The notes beneath the pieces were generated by a model. The model worked only from the letters and a program-made list of their open reading frames with translations. It was not told the DNA's origin and ran no database searches. This document shows positions 24,152 to 32,825 of a stretch of 64,000 bases of DNA, piece by piece; positions within the stretch are counted from its first letter, which is position 1; each line of letters starts with the position of its first letter. A program made the position numbers and the translations under genes. Origin of the DNA: an uncultured Eubacteriales bacterium (GTDB lineage: Bacteria; Bacillota; Clostridia; Oscillospirales; Acutalibacteraceae); the NCBI GenBank assembly GCA_910584745.1, contig CAJUDG010000005.1, positions 182,455 through 246,454 of the forward strand, read 5' to 3'.

Positions 24152-24188
24152 AAACGGGGAGTCTGGGGGTTCCCAGATCCCCCGTTTT
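24152..24188 (+). terminator. Intercistronic hairpin between binding protein and permease
   Basis: AAACGGGG and TCTGGG pair with CCCAGA and CCCCGTTT to make a long stem closed by a short loop and followed by TTTTCTTA. It looks like a partial terminator that lets some transcription pass to the permeases. Confidence 0.75.
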
Positions 24189-24218
24189 CTTATATTAACT
24201 GATGAAAGAAGGCTCTTT

Positions 24219-25160
24219 ATGGCTAATATATCCGAAAAGACAGCCAAAGCCGGAAGAGCGCCGTTCTCCACCTATTTCAGGCGGAAATGGCAGCTCTACG
24301 TCATGCTGCTGCTTCCGGCGTTCGTTGTCTTGCTCTTTAACTATGTGCCCCTGGCCGGACTGTCCATAGCCTTTCAGAACTATAACCCCGGCTCCGGCGG
24401 GCTTTTCGGCGGGGAGTTCGTGGGGCTCAAGTGGTTCCGCACGGCCATGGCCCTGCCGGATTTCCCCAATATCGTGCGCAACACCGTGGTTATGGCTGTG
24501 GGCAAGATAGTCCTGGGGCAGATATTCGCGATTATCTTCGCGCTGCTGCTCAACGAGGTGGGCAATCCTGTATATAAGCGCACGGTACAGACCATCACCT
24601 ATTTCCCGCACTTCCTCTCCTGGGCCATTATCGGCGGCATTTTTACCGATATGCTCTCCAGCAGCGGCATAATAAACCAGTTTTTAGGAACCTTTGGCGT
24701 ACAGCCCATATTCTTTCTTGGCAGCAACCAGTGGTTCCAGCCCACTATGATAATCCTTGAGGTCTGGAAGGAGTTCGGCTGGGGGGCGATAGTCTACCTT
24801 GCGGCCATGACCGGAATAAATCCCGAGCTGTACGAGTCCGCGGCCATGGACGGGGCGGGGCGCATAAAGGGGATATGGCACGTGACCCTGCCGGGGATAG
24901 CGTCGGTGATAGTCATGCTCTCGGTGCTGAACATCGGCGGCATTTTGAATGCCGGATTTGAGCAGATACTTATCATGTATAACCCAGCGGTGTATCAGAC
25001 CGGCGATATTCTGGACACCTTCATCTACCGGCAGGGGCTTCTGGACGCCCAGTATTCCCTCTCCACGGCCATCGGTCTCTTTAAGTCCGTTATCTCGCTG
25101 GCCCTGACACTGACGGCCAACTATCTCGCCTGCCGCTATACCGACTACCGAATCTTCTAG
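24219..25160 (+). CDS. ABC sugar permease, LplB type (locus 1)
   Basis: A 313-residue inner-membrane permease with six predicted helices. The first follows a basic N-terminus (LYVMLLLPAFVVLLFNYVPL). The EAA loop that touches the ATPase is YESAAMDGAGRIKGIWHVTLP near 205. It pairs with the next permease, 11 bases downstream. No ATPase gene is present in the locus. Confidence 0.92.
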   Translation: MANISEKTAKAGRAPFSTYFRRKWQLYVMLLLPAFVVLLFNYVPLAGLSIAFQNYNPGSGGLFGGEFVGLKWFRTAMALPDFPNIVRNTVVMAVGKIVLGQIFAIIFALLLNEVGNPVYKRTVQTITYFPHFLSWAIIGGIFTDMLSSSGIINQFLGTFGVQPIFFLGSNQWFQPTMIILEVWKEFGWGAIVYLAAMTGINPELYESAAMDGAGRIKGIWHVTLPGIASVIVMLSVLNIGGILNAGFEQILIMYNPAVYQTGDILDTFIYRQGLLDAQYSLSTAIGLFKSVISLALTLTANYLACRYTDYRIF

Positions 25161-25171
25161 GAGTTGACATT

Positions 25172-26062
25172 ATGAATCAGAAAATATACAATAGCTTTGG
25201 GGACAAGGTCTTTCAGGCGATAAATTACATCATTCTGACCGTTGTCACCCTGACATGTCTTCTGCCCATGCTGCATGTGTTGGCACTGTCCCTCAGCGAC
25301 AGCGTCTCGGCCACGGCCAATAAGGTGCTGTTTATACCCAAGGGCTTCAACTTGGCCGCGTACCAGACTATGTTCTCGAATCCGATATTTCTAAACTCTT
25401 TCTTCGTCTCCGTATTCCGCACCGTCGTCGGTACGGCCATCAACCTTTTCGTGACCATCCTGGCCGCGTACCCCCTCTCCAAGGAGAATAACGAACTGCG
25501 GGGCAGGAGGTGGATAAGCCTTTTCTTCATCATTCCAATGATGATCTCCGGCGGACTTATCCCCACGTATCTGCTGGTAAATAAGCTGGGCATGATAGAC
25601 TCCATCTGGTCCCTTATTATCCCCGGCTGCCTGCCCATAGGCAATGTGGTGCTGATGATGAATTTCTTTCGCGGGATAAACAAGAGCATACTGGAGGCCG
25701 CGTATATAGACGGGGCAAACGAATTCTCCATCCTGACGCGGGTGGTCCTGCCCCTGTCCACCGCCTCCATCGCCACCATCACCCTTTTCCAGATGGTGGC
25801 CCACTGGAACGACTGGTTCGGGGCGACTATATACATCAACGACAACCGCAAGTGGCCCCTTCAAACTCTCCTGCGCCAGATGCTAAAGTCCATAGATATC
25901 AGCACCTTCGGCGCGGACACCATAAGCCAGCTGCGGCTCCTGTCGGACCGCTCCTTCAGGGGTGCGATGATAATATTTGCGACCATACCCATTTTGTGCG
26001 TGTACCCGTTCATGCAGAAGCATTTTGTGGCGGGCATCACCATAGGCTCGGTAAAAGAATAG
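25172..26062 (+). CDS. ABC sugar permease, LplC type (locus 1)
   Basis: A 296-residue partner permease with six helices and EAA loop LEAAYIDGANEFSILTRVVL near 175. The C-terminus ends in the family signature VAGITIGSVKE. It is transcribed with the LplB-type gene and precedes the GH106-like gene by 21 bases. Confidence 0.92.
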   Translation: MNQKIYNSFGDKVFQAINYIILTVVTLTCLLPMLHVLALSLSDSVSATANKVLFIPKGFNLAAYQTMFSNPIFLNSFFVSVFRTVVGTAINLFVTILAAYPLSKENNELRGRRWISLFFIIPMMISGGLIPTYLLVNKLGMIDSIWSLIIPGCLPIGNVVLMMNFFRGINKSILEAAYIDGANEFSILTRVVLPLSTASIATITLFQMVAHWNDWFGATIYINDNRKWPLQTLLRQMLKSIDISTFGADTISQLRLLSDRSFRGAMIIFATIPILCVYPFMQKHFVAGITIGSVKE

Positions 26063-26083
26063 ACATAGAGGAGGTAAAAAACT

Positions 26084-28651
26084 GTGGTAAAACAGATCAG
26101 AGAGGCCATGGAAAACCGCGGCGGCAATTATCTGCTGCCCTTCTTCTGGCAGCATATGGGCCACGCGGAGGAGATTCCAGAGCATGTAGAGAAGATATAC
26201 GAGAGCGGCTGCAGAGCCTTCTGCGTGGAGTCCCGGCCATATGATGACTTCTGCGGCGAATCCTGGTGGCGCGATATGGGCGTTATTCTGGCCGAGGCCA
26301 AAAAGCGCGGTATGAAGGTCTGGATATTAGACGATAAGCACTACCCCACAGGCTACGCCAACGGCCTGCTGGAGAAAAAGTACCCCCACCTGCACAGGCG
26401 GTTCCTGCGGGAGCATCATGCGGACTTTATGGGCCCGGCAAAGGAGATGTCCATGCGCCTGCCAAAGCTTGGGGAGGATGACAGGCTGCTCTCGGTATGC
26501 GCCTACCGCCGCACCGGCAGGGGCGAGGATCTAACCGGCGAGCCCATCGCGATACCCGTGGAGCCCGGGGACGAGTTCGCCTGGTTCGACGTGCCCGAGG
26601 GCTGCTGGCGGGTGTTCGCCATATACGAGACCAACCGGGAGGTACTGCCCCACAGCAAATGGCATGTGAACTTTCTCTCCGAAGAGTCCGTGCGCGTGCT
26701 GATAGAGGCGGTATATGAGTCACATTATGAGCACTTCGCCCCCTACTTCGGCAATACCCTGGCAGGATTCTTCTCGGACGAGCCCTCCTTTGACGCCCCC
26801 CACGCTGGACTATCGGGATATGACGGAGGGATGTATTACCGCACGGTGGGCCAGCCCGGGGTCATGCTGCCCTGGGACAACGCGGTCAGGGAACTCATAC
26901 TTACAGAGGGCCGCGCAGAACCCCTCTCGGACCTTCCGGCCCTGTGGTACAAAGTAGAGGGCCGTACACCGACTGTACGGTTGGCCTATATGAACGCTGT
27001 CACAAAGCTCTGGCGCAAGTGCTTCTCCTATCAGCTTGGCGACTGGTGCCGGGCCCACGGAGTGCAGTATATCGGACACGTAATAGAGGACATGAACGCC
27101 CACGCCCGCCTGGGCAGCAGTGCAGGCCACTATTTCCGGGCCCTGGAGGGACAGGACATGAGCGGCATCGACATCGTGCTGCACCAGGTGATGCCCGGTA
27201 TGGCGGATTATAAAACTTCCGCCTGCATCTCCGGCGGGGTCTCGTACCCGGACTTCTTCCACTACACCCTGGCACAACTGGCGGCATCTCTTGCAAGACA
27301 GAATCCGGCCATGGAGGGCCGGGCCATGTGCGAGGTATTCGGCGCCTACGGCTGGGCCGAGGGCGCGCCCTGCATGAAGTGGCTGATGGACTTTCTGCTT
27401 GTGCGGGGGGTGAACCACTTTGTGCCCCACGCCTTCACCGACTTCTACCCCGACCCCGACTGCCCGCCCCACTTCCACGCGGGCGGCAACGATCCCCAAT
27501 TCGAGGCGTTCACGAAGCTCATGGGCTATGTGAATCGCGTGGCACACATGCTGTACGGCGCTGAGATGGAGGCGGCGGGGGCGGTATTCTATCACGCCGA
27601 GGCCGAGTGGATGAACGGCGCGTGCATGTTCTCCCAGGAGCCCGCCAGAGCCTGCTATGACGCGCATATTCCCTATGAGTTCGCGTCGCTGGACTTTCTT
27701 GAGAAATCAGAAGCCGCAGAGGGCCGCTTTGGCCTGCCCGAAAGGCAGTACCGCTTTTTGGCGGTCCCGGCCTGCGAGGAGCTGCCAAAGCTATTCTGGG
27801 AACAGGCCGGAAAGCTGCAAGCGGCGGGAGTTCCCATATTCTTCATAGAACCCGCGCCCAGGCATGATGATCCCCTGCCCGGAGAGACCGTTGCCCTGGA
27901 GGAGCTGCCGCAAAGGATACTGTCAATGGGCCTTGCCCACGACTATAAGACCGGCACGAAGCTGCTGCGCATAGCCCGGTTTGACCGGGGAAGTTCAACG
28001 TGCTTCATGCTGTTCAACGAGGACCCAAAGCCTGTGCGCGGGGAGATATCCCTGCCGCTAGAGGGGCGGTATTTGTCGGTCGACCTCTTGAATGAGCAAG
28101 CGGAGAGGTGCGAGACCGGCGGTGCGATCCAGGTGCGGCTCGAGCCCGGGGAGTCCCGGCTGCTTATCTTTGATGATTTCAGTGAGGCCGATTGGAACGC
28201 TGCCCGTAAGCCCTTTGCTCCGGGAGAAAAGCAGGAGCTGGACTTGGACTGGGAGATAGAGACCCTGGAACAGGGCATAGACGGCGGCTATAGGCCGTAT
28301 AAAAAGAGCTCAAAGCTCTTTAATATCACCGGCAAGCAGGCTATGCCCAGCTTCTCCGGGAAGATAAAATACCGCGCGAGCTTCTTGGCAAGCCTAGGGA
28401 ATGGCCGCGTCTACCTGGACTTGGGAGCCGTAGGTATGACGGCAAGCCTAAGTCTGAACGGCAAAGATATGGGCCAGAGGATATGCGCCCCGTATAGCTG
28501 GGATGTGAGCGGGGCCATACAGGAGGAAAACGTCATTGAGGTGGTGGTATGCAACACCTTGACCCACCGGCTCCACGACGGCTACTCGGAGTACATGCCC
28601 ATCCCGCCCAGCGGCCTTTTGGGGCCGGTAACCATCATAAAGGAGAGATAA
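26084..28651 (+). CDS. Glycoside hydrolase, GH106-like (possible alpha-L-rhamnosidase)
   Basis: An 855-residue cytosolic enzyme. The N-terminal half looks like a modified TIM barrel: FFWQHMGHA, GCRAFCVESRPYDDF, KVWILDDKHYPTGYANG, AGFFSDEPSFDAPH and YIGHVIEDMN resemble the strand ends seen in GH106-type enzymes (W.LDE.NYPSG, GF.TDEP). The C-terminal 150 residues form a GH2-like jelly roll (SLNGKDMGQRICAPYSWDVS, then a PSGLLGPV ending). There is no signal peptide. The start is GTG at 26084 with GAGGAGG upstream. It lies in the transporter operon and would cleave the imported sugar. The family call is tentative; another family with the same barrel is possible. Confidence 0.6.
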   Translation: MVKQIREAMENRGGNYLLPFFWQHMGHAEEIPEHVEKIYESGCRAFCVESRPYDDFCGESWWRDMGVILAEAKKRGMKVWILDDKHYPTGYANGLLEKKYPHLHRRFLREHHADFMGPAKEMSMRLPKLGEDDRLLSVCAYRRTGRGEDLTGEPIAIPVEPGDEFAWFDVPEGCWRVFAIYETNREVLPHSKWHVNFLSEESVRVLIEAVYESHYEHFAPYFGNTLAGFFSDEPSFDAPHAGLSGYDGGMYYRTVGQPGVMLPWDNAVRELILTEGRAEPLSDLPALWYKVEGRTPTVRLAYMNAVTKLWRKCFSYQLGDWCRAHGVQYIGHVIEDMNAHARLGSSAGHYFRALEGQDMSGIDIVLHQVMPGMADYKTSACISGGVSYPDFFHYTLAQLAASLARQNPAMEGRAMCEVFGAYGWAEGAPCMKWLMDFLLVRGVNHFVPHAFTDFYPDPDCPPHFHAGGNDPQFEAFTKLMGYVNRVAHMLYGAEMEAAGAVFYHAEAEWMNGACMFSQEPARACYDAHIPYEFASLDFLEKSEAAEGRFGLPERQYRFLAVPACEELPKLFWEQAGKLQAAGVPIFFIEPAPRHDDPLPGETVALEELPQRILSMGLAHDYKTGTKLLRIARFDRGSSTCFMLFNEDPKPVRGEISLPLEGRYLSVDLLNEQAERCETGGAIQVRLEPGESRLLIFDDFSEADWNAARKPFAPGEKQELDLDWEIETLEQGIDGGYRPYKKSSKLFNITGKQAMPSFSGKIKYRASFLASLGNGRVYLDLGAVGMTASLSLNGKDMGQRICAPYSWDVSGAIQEENVIEVVVCNTLTHRLHDGYSEYMPIPPSGLLGPVTIIKER

Positions 28652-28653
28652 CT

Positions 28654-30537
28654 ATGAAATTGCGCTGCCCAGCCATACCGCTTATCACCCATACGCCATA
28701 TTTCAGCGTCTGGTCCCCGGACGACTTGCCCAACCGCACAGATACCTGCCACTGGACCGGCAAGCCCCAGCCCATTACAGGGACCCTCAAAGTGGGGGAG
28801 AGGACCTACGGCTTTTTAGGGAAAGACACTGTGCCGCCCATGAGCACCGTCTCGGTGGAGGTCTCGGCCTGCTCCACGGAGTATATGCTGGAGTCGCCGG
28901 AGGTCCGGCTGAAGCTGGAATTTACCTCCCCGCTGCTTTTGGACGACCTGAAGGTCCTGGCCCGGCCAGTAACTTATATTTCGGCGGAGGTATCGCCCAA
29001 ATTTTCGCTGCCCCGGGACCTGCCGGTTACAGTCTCCCTGTCCGTTGGAGAGGCGGTCTGTCTGGACCATCCCGGGCAGAGCCCAGTCATGGGCACGGCA
29101 GTCCTTGGAAAGCATTTTACGGCAGTGACCATGTCCAATACTGAGCAGAAGGTACTGAATCGCGCCGGGGACGATGTTCGCATCGACTGGGGGACGTTCT
29201 ATCTTGCGGTGGAGAGCGGGGGAAAGGTCTCCTGGAGGGACACGGCGGACGGGCCTATGGTATGCGCGGAGAGATCGGGCTCTTTGGGAGAGCCATTCAG
29301 AGCGCTGTTTGCGGCGGCGTATGACGAGGTCAAGGCTATACAGTATTTCGGGCGGGACCTGGACCCGCTCTGGAAAGAGGAGGCCCCTGCGCTGCAGGAA
29401 CTGTTGGATATCAGCTTTTCAGAGTACGACAGAATAGCGGAGCGCTGCCGGGCTTTTGACCGGGAGCTTACAGAGGAGAGCGTTGAAGCGGGCGGCGAGC
29501 GGTACAGCCAATTACTGAGGCTCGCCTATAGACAGGCCATCGCCGCCCACACTATCTGCCGGGACGAAGACGGACAGCTGCTGTTCATCTCCAAGGAATG
29601 TTTCTCCAACGGCTGCGCAGCCACGGCGGATGTGAGCTACCCCTCCACGCCGCTGTTTCTGCTGTACAGGCCGGAGCTGGTGTTCGCCATGATGCGGCCC
29701 CTTATGCGTTACGCCCGGTCCGACGCGTGGAAATTTGATTTCGCGCCCCACGATGCCGGCACGTTCCCGCTGCTGAACGGCCAGGCCTATGGGGACAGGC
29801 TGGAGAGCCAGATGCCAGTGGAGGAGTGCGGCAATCTGCTGCTGATGACGGCGGCGGCCACGGCGGCCTGCGGCGACGGCAGCTTTGCAGGCGAGCACTG
29901 GCAGCTCCTCTCCCAGTGGGCCGGCTACCTGCGGGAAAAGGGCCTGGACCCGGAGAACCAGCTGTGCACAGACGACTTCGCCGGACATCTGGCCCATAAC
30001 TGCAACCTGTCGATCAAAGCGATCATGGGCGTGGCGGCATACGGTTTTCTGCTGGGCGAAGATGAGGGCTCTGAGGAGTGGCTTCAAACCGCCAGAGACA
30101 TGGCGAAAATATGGGCGGAAAAGGCCGCGAACAACGACGGCACTTACCGTCTGGCTTTTGACAGGCCGGGCACCTATAGCCTGAAATACAACGCCGTTTG
30201 GGACAGGCTTTTGAAGCTTTCCGTGTTCCCTGAGGGCGCCTGGGACAGGGAGCTTGCTTCCTATCTGGAGCGCACAGGACCCTACGGTATGCCATTGGAC
30301 AACCGCGCCAGCTATACCAAATCCGATTGGCTGGTGTGGGTAGCTTCCATGATGGAGCGCAGGGAGGACTTCGAGGCCATGACAGAGCCCCTATGGCAGG
30401 CCTGCCATAACACGCCCCAGCGGGTGCCCTTTACGGACTGGTACGATACCCGGGATGCCTGGCAGGTGGGGTTCCAGAACCGCACGGTGCAGGGTGGGCT
30501 GTTTATGAGAGTTTTGATGGGGAGGGAGAGTAAGTAA
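28654..30537 (+). CDS. DUF4964/DUF5127/DUF4965/DUF1793 protein (GtaA-like), copy 1
   Basis: A 627-residue protein that begins MKLRCPAIPLITHTPYFSVW (the DUF4964 opening) and continues through a beta-sandwich part to an (alpha/alpha)6-barrel part with CTDDFAGHLAHNCNLS, FAPHDAGTFPLLNGQ, MPVEECGNLLL and NRASYTKSDWLVW. The family is named after Aspergillus glutaminase A, but in gut bacteria these genes recur in glycan loci, as here. It lacks the secretion signal of fungal members, so it is cytosolic. The fold and the neighbourhood favour a glycoside-active enzyme; this is inference. It starts 2 bases after the GH106-like gene, with AGGAGAG upstream. A close paralog lies at 47206. Confidence 0.8.
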   Translation: MKLRCPAIPLITHTPYFSVWSPDDLPNRTDTCHWTGKPQPITGTLKVGERTYGFLGKDTVPPMSTVSVEVSACSTEYMLESPEVRLKLEFTSPLLLDDLKVLARPVTYISAEVSPKFSLPRDLPVTVSLSVGEAVCLDHPGQSPVMGTAVLGKHFTAVTMSNTEQKVLNRAGDDVRIDWGTFYLAVESGGKVSWRDTADGPMVCAERSGSLGEPFRALFAAAYDEVKAIQYFGRDLDPLWKEEAPALQELLDISFSEYDRIAERCRAFDRELTEESVEAGGERYSQLLRLAYRQAIAAHTICRDEDGQLLFISKECFSNGCAATADVSYPSTPLFLLYRPELVFAMMRPLMRYARSDAWKFDFAPHDAGTFPLLNGQAYGDRLESQMPVEECGNLLLMTAAATAACGDGSFAGEHWQLLSQWAGYLREKGLDPENQLCTDDFAGHLAHNCNLSIKAIMGVAAYGFLLGEDEGSEEWLQTARDMAKIWAEKAANNDGTYRLAFDRPGTYSLKYNAVWDRLLKLSVFPEGAWDRELASYLERTGPYGMPLDNRASYTKSDWLVWVASMMERREDFEAMTEPLWQACHNTPQRVPFTDWYDTRDAWQVGFQNRTVQGGLFMRVLMGRESK

Positions 30538-30590
30538 GGCAGCTAGCTTTGCAGAGAAACATAAAAATTTTCAGATGATCGACCACAAGA

Positions 30591-30636
30591 AAGAGCGTTT
30601 AAGCGGTGGATAAACCGTTTTTATGCTCTTTTTTTA
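30591..30636 (+). terminator. Terminator of the locus 1 transport/enzyme operon
   Basis: AAGAGC at 30591 and AAGCGGT pair with ACCGTTT and GCTCTT, with seven T residues after. It closes the operon that starts at 22283, and a new promoter follows at 30677. Confidence 0.75.
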
Positions 30637-30676
30637 TGGTTTCCTGCTGCGGTTGGGTTTCCCATAAAATCTCCTA

Positions 30677-30704
30677 TTGACAAATCAAAAGTAAGATATA
30701 TAAT
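30677..30704 (+). promoter_or_regulatory. Consensus promoter of the GH36-like/mutarotase operon
   Basis: TTGACA at 30677-30682 and TATAAT at 30699-30704 with a 16-base spacer, about 60 bases upstream of the start at 30764. Confidence 0.8.
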
Positions 30705-30763
30705 AGAAGTACGGACGTAAATAAAAATGAAGTCTCTATATAAGAACCAACTCGGAGGTACAT

Positions 30764-32785
30764 ATGGCGATAACAGACAGAGGAGAGCAAATCGGAAGCT
30801 GGAAAATCGGAGAGGGCAGCATATGGGCGGAGATCATCCTTGAAAACGGCTGCCTGTCCCTTATGAGCGGCGGCGCTGCGCCCGGCATGGATTTTCGGCT
30901 GCCAGAATTGGGAGGTATAACGGAGTCGGGGGTGATGGTGCGGTGGGAGCGCCTGATAAACTGCGAGACCTCCATACTAAAGGACGGCAGGCAGAAAATA
31001 ACCATAACGGTGGAAAGCGCCGGGGGCGGCCTGCGGCTCACACAGGATGTGGAGGTCTTTTCGGACCACCCGTTTATCAGGCTCAGCGGGAATGTGCGCA
31101 ATACCGGCGGGCAGACGGCGCTTTTGGATGGGTGCCAGATGCTGTCCCTAAGCCCCGTATGCAGCCTGCCGCTGGCGCTTTTCCATGTGGAGCAGTTCAG
31201 CGCCAAATACTCCCGGGACTTTTTCAGACCCATCACCGCAAGGCTCATAGAGGGCCGGGCCCCGCACGAGGTGCGCATGGGCTCCTTCCCCTCCATGTAC
31301 TGGGAGCCCACCAGCTGCGCCTGGTTCGCCATGCTCCCGGACCAGCCCGGCGGGTGGTTCGACTCGCCGCCAAAGGACGGCGGAGGGATTGTCTGCGGCA
31401 TTGAGTTCAACGGAAAGAGCCGGGTCAGGGCCTGGGCGGACGGGGGCGGGGCCTTTGCGGTCAGCAGCATAGACCAGCTCCGCCACAGGCTGGAACCGGG
31501 CGGGGTCTTTGAGATACCGGCGGCGTTTATAGGCCGCTTTTACGGTGACTGGGACGAGGCGGGCTATATCACCCAGCGTTTCGCTGAGGCCTACGTCCAC
31601 CCGCCAATGCCCGACGGCAGTTATCCCTGGGCGCAGTACAATTCCTGGGCCTATGACCAGGACATCTGCGAGGAGCAGCAGCTTCGGGCCATCGACCGCT
31701 GTAAAGAGCTGGGGCTGGAGCTTGCAGTGCTGGACCTGGGCTGGGCCAGGAATATAGGCGACTGGCGACCCGACCCGGTGAAATTCCCCAACGGCCTGCG
31801 CCCCCTTGCGGAGCGGGCCCGGTCATACGGTATGCGCTTTGGGGTGCATATGGCCCTGGCCCAGTGTAGCCTCGAGGCCCCGGCGGCGATGGAGCACCCG
31901 GACTGGCTCATCCACCGGGAGGTGGACTATTACGGCGCCGCCCCTTTATGCCTTGGGCACGAGCCCTGCAGGCAGTGGCTGATAGACGCGGTATCGGAGC
32001 TTGTGGAGCGCGAGGGCATAGACTATATCGTGCAGGACGGCGAAGACATGGTAAAGCGCTGCCTGTGCGAGAGCCACACCCACGGATATGGGGACAGCAA
32101 CTACTCCAACTCCCAGTATGGCCTTGACAGGGTCATCATGGGGGTAAGGGAGAGGTGCCCCGGGCTGGTGATAGAGAACTGCGAAGACGGCGGCTGCATG
32201 ATGACATATAAGATGGCGCGCCTGTACCACACCAGCATCACCGTGGACAATATCGACGCGTATTCCACCCGGCAGGGGGTCTTCGGGGCCTCATATCCCT
32301 TCTCACCAAGGTACAGCGTGCGCTATATGCAGGACAGCCCCAACAGGTACACCCTTTATAGCTCCATATTCGGCGGGCCGTTGATACTCATGCACCGGGT
32401 CACAGACTGGACAGAGGAGCAGATGGAGGACACAAGGCAGGCGGTGGCGCTGTATAAGCGCCTGAGGGAGATAGTCCGCAGCGGGAAGGTGCTGCATCTG
32501 CTGCGCCCGGAGAACAACATCCCTGGCGGCGGCTGGGGCTGGGACGCAATACAGGCCGTGACGCAGGATAAGGGGCGCAGCGTACTGATGGTCTACCGGG
32601 CCCAGGGCGGCGAGAATGAAAAGACCATATATCCCCGGGGACTGGAGCGAGCGCGGCTGTACAAGGTGAGCCTGTCCGGCGGCGGGGATATCGGCAGCTT
32701 TACCGGAACGGAGCTGGAGAAAAACGGCGTTGTCCTTAGGCTGGACGAGCTTGGAGCGGAGGCTGTGCTTTTCGAGGGGATATAG
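30764..32785 (+). CDS. GH36-like glycoside hydrolase (alpha-galactosidase superfamily)
   Basis: A 673-residue cytosolic enzyme with an N-terminal beta-supersandwich and a central TIM barrel beginning near 285 (PWAQYNSWAYDQD, LAVLDLGWARNIGDWRPDP, FGVHMALAQCS). In place of the usual KWDMN nucleophile strand it has DYIVQDGEDM, and the later conserved block reads IENCEDGGCMM and TVDNIDAYSTRQ, which fits the acid/base region (SDNTD) of GH36. The variant sequence around the nucleophile suggests a specificity other than plain alpha-galactosidase. It is followed by a mutarotase-like gene 40 bases on. Confidence 0.72.
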   Translation: MAITDRGEQIGSWKIGEGSIWAEIILENGCLSLMSGGAAPGMDFRLPELGGITESGVMVRWERLINCETSILKDGRQKITITVESAGGGLRLTQDVEVFSDHPFIRLSGNVRNTGGQTALLDGCQMLSLSPVCSLPLALFHVEQFSAKYSRDFFRPITARLIEGRAPHEVRMGSFPSMYWEPTSCAWFAMLPDQPGGWFDSPPKDGGGIVCGIEFNGKSRVRAWADGGGAFAVSSIDQLRHRLEPGGVFEIPAAFIGRFYGDWDEAGYITQRFAEAYVHPPMPDGSYPWAQYNSWAYDQDICEEQQLRAIDRCKELGLELAVLDLGWARNIGDWRPDPVKFPNGLRPLAERARSYGMRFGVHMALAQCSLEAPAAMEHPDWLIHREVDYYGAAPLCLGHEPCRQWLIDAVSELVEREGIDYIVQDGEDMVKRCLCESHTHGYGDSNYSNSQYGLDRVIMGVRERCPGLVIENCEDGGCMMTYKMARLYHTSITVDNIDAYSTRQGVFGASYPFSPRYSVRYMQDSPNRYTLYSSIFGGPLILMHRVTDWTEEQMEDTRQAVALYKRLREIVRSGKVLHLLRPENNIPGGGWGWDAIQAVTQDKGRSVLMVYRAQGGENEKTIYPRGLERARLYKVSLSGGGDIGSFTGTELEKNGVVLRLDELGAEAVLFEGI

Positions 32786-32825
32786 GCGCCGCGTTTACCG
32801 ATAATAAGGAGGGAGAGGTACAAAA

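Noticed and set aside
28549..28653. Upstream extension of the DUF4965 gene
   Set aside because: It overlaps the GH106-like gene, while the ATG at 28654 has a binding site and the paralog starts with the same MKLR residues.
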